A stretch of 64,000 bases of DNA, from assembly GCF_026239655.1 (NCBI RefSeq), contig NZ_JAPIVO010000005.1, forward strand, positions 454,603-518,602, in the 5' to 3' direction. Shown here in pieces: positions 63,739 to 64,000 of the stretch; position 1 is the stretch's first letter; every line of letters starts with the position of its first letter. The notes under the pieces are model-generated. The model was given only the letters and a program-made list of their open reading frames with translations. It made no database searches and had not been told where the DNA came from. The DNA comes from Pedobacter sp. MR2016-24. GTDB taxonomy: Bacteria; Bacteroidota; Bacteroidia; Sphingobacteriales; Sphingobacteriaceae. The position numbers were made by a program, and so were the translations under genes.

Positions 63739-64000
63739 CTAAAAATTAGATTTGTGAGGGATAAATAAATTTGGCTCTCTCGAAAAAATGCTTTAATGTG
63801 AGTCCCAGAATTTCGCCTTTTATTATGTTCGCCGAAATGAACTATAATACTGGCTTTTTAAGTTTTGGGGCACTAATATCTGCCGTCGTGAGTTGCTTTC
63901 ATACTTTTGTAACCCTCCCTTTTTTCGAACCGGTTTAGGAGGCGAGAATTCAAATTTATATATTATTTCTTATCCCTCAGCATGCAGTCGACTCCTGCGG
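63739..64000. other. Gene-free end of window
   Basis: No supportable gene is seen in the last 262 bp. The region shows short open frames only and no clear tRNA or attachment-site signature that would mark an island boundary. Confidence 0.4.

Noticed and set aside
63739..64000. Possible tRNA 3' end or attachment site (GGTTCGAA on the minus strand)
   Set aside because: The bases around it do not form a T-arm or acceptor stem, and no second copy was seen near the start of the AT-rich segment.

Overview
The window reads as a chromosomal stretch of a Bacteroidota bacterium, most likely Sphingobacteriaceae (Pedobacter-like). Supporting signs are two TonB/beta-barrel receptors with carboxypeptidase-like N-terminal plugs, DUF4369/TlpA lipoproteins, LytS/LytTR regulation, several ECF sigma factors, DUF6734/DUF6843/DUF6934-type proteins, TAnnTTTG-type -7 promoter boxes and weak Shine-Dalgarno sites. 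No rRNA, tRNA, CRISPR array, transposase or integrase was found.

Layout: (1) 1-9.15 kb, minus strand, AT-rich: a secreted-peptide operon with a GT-like DUF6734 protein, C39 peptidase/ABC exporter, HlyD adaptor, UDP-galactopyranose mutase, C39-like/VKOR/thioredoxin fusion, a 63-aa double-glycine precursor with six core cysteines, and two DUF4369 proteins (the last cut by the window edge). (2) 9.9-14.5 kb: TonB receptor, exported protein, LytS-type kinase and LytTR regulator in one operon. (3) 14.6-26.5 kb: HNH protein, orphan snapalysin-like protease with a mono-haem lipoprotein, ECF sigma factor plus PAS kinase, small unknowns, hybrid kinase and BLUF photoreceptor. (4) 26.6-29.7 kb: HxlR regulator divergent from two SDRs and an MDR oxidoreductase, with two operator copies. 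(5) 29.7-36.7 kb: an unknown gene with a structured leader, a second mono-haem lipoprotein, and a repair group (SRAP, umuC and a umuD-like gene lacking canonical catalytic residues). (6) 36.8-46 kb: Brp/Blh carotenoid oxygenase, lipoproteins, and an ECF sigma/anti-sigma pair divergent from a membrane protein, with matching promoter elements, followed by an outer-membrane receptor. (7) 46-57.9 kb: RND efflux operon with a divergent SufR-like regulator, YjjG nucleotidase, nitrilase, AraC regulator, TlpA lipoprotein and a sigma-like protein. (8) 58.6-63.7 kb, AT-rich: a tightly overlapping four-gene operon of double-GHKL kinase, receiver protein, HNH endonuclease and adenine-N6 DNA methyltransferase.

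The two best candidates for undescribed biology are the last operon, which looks like restriction-modification under phosphorelay control and is probably anti-phage, and the first, which looks like a disulfide-rich and possibly glycosylated peptide pathway of glycocin type. Smaller regulatory finds are the mirrored ECF promoter pair at 41.2 kb, the spaced operator pairs at the hxlR and umuDC promoters, and a duplicated promoter segment around the TlpA gene at 55.4-57.0 kb.
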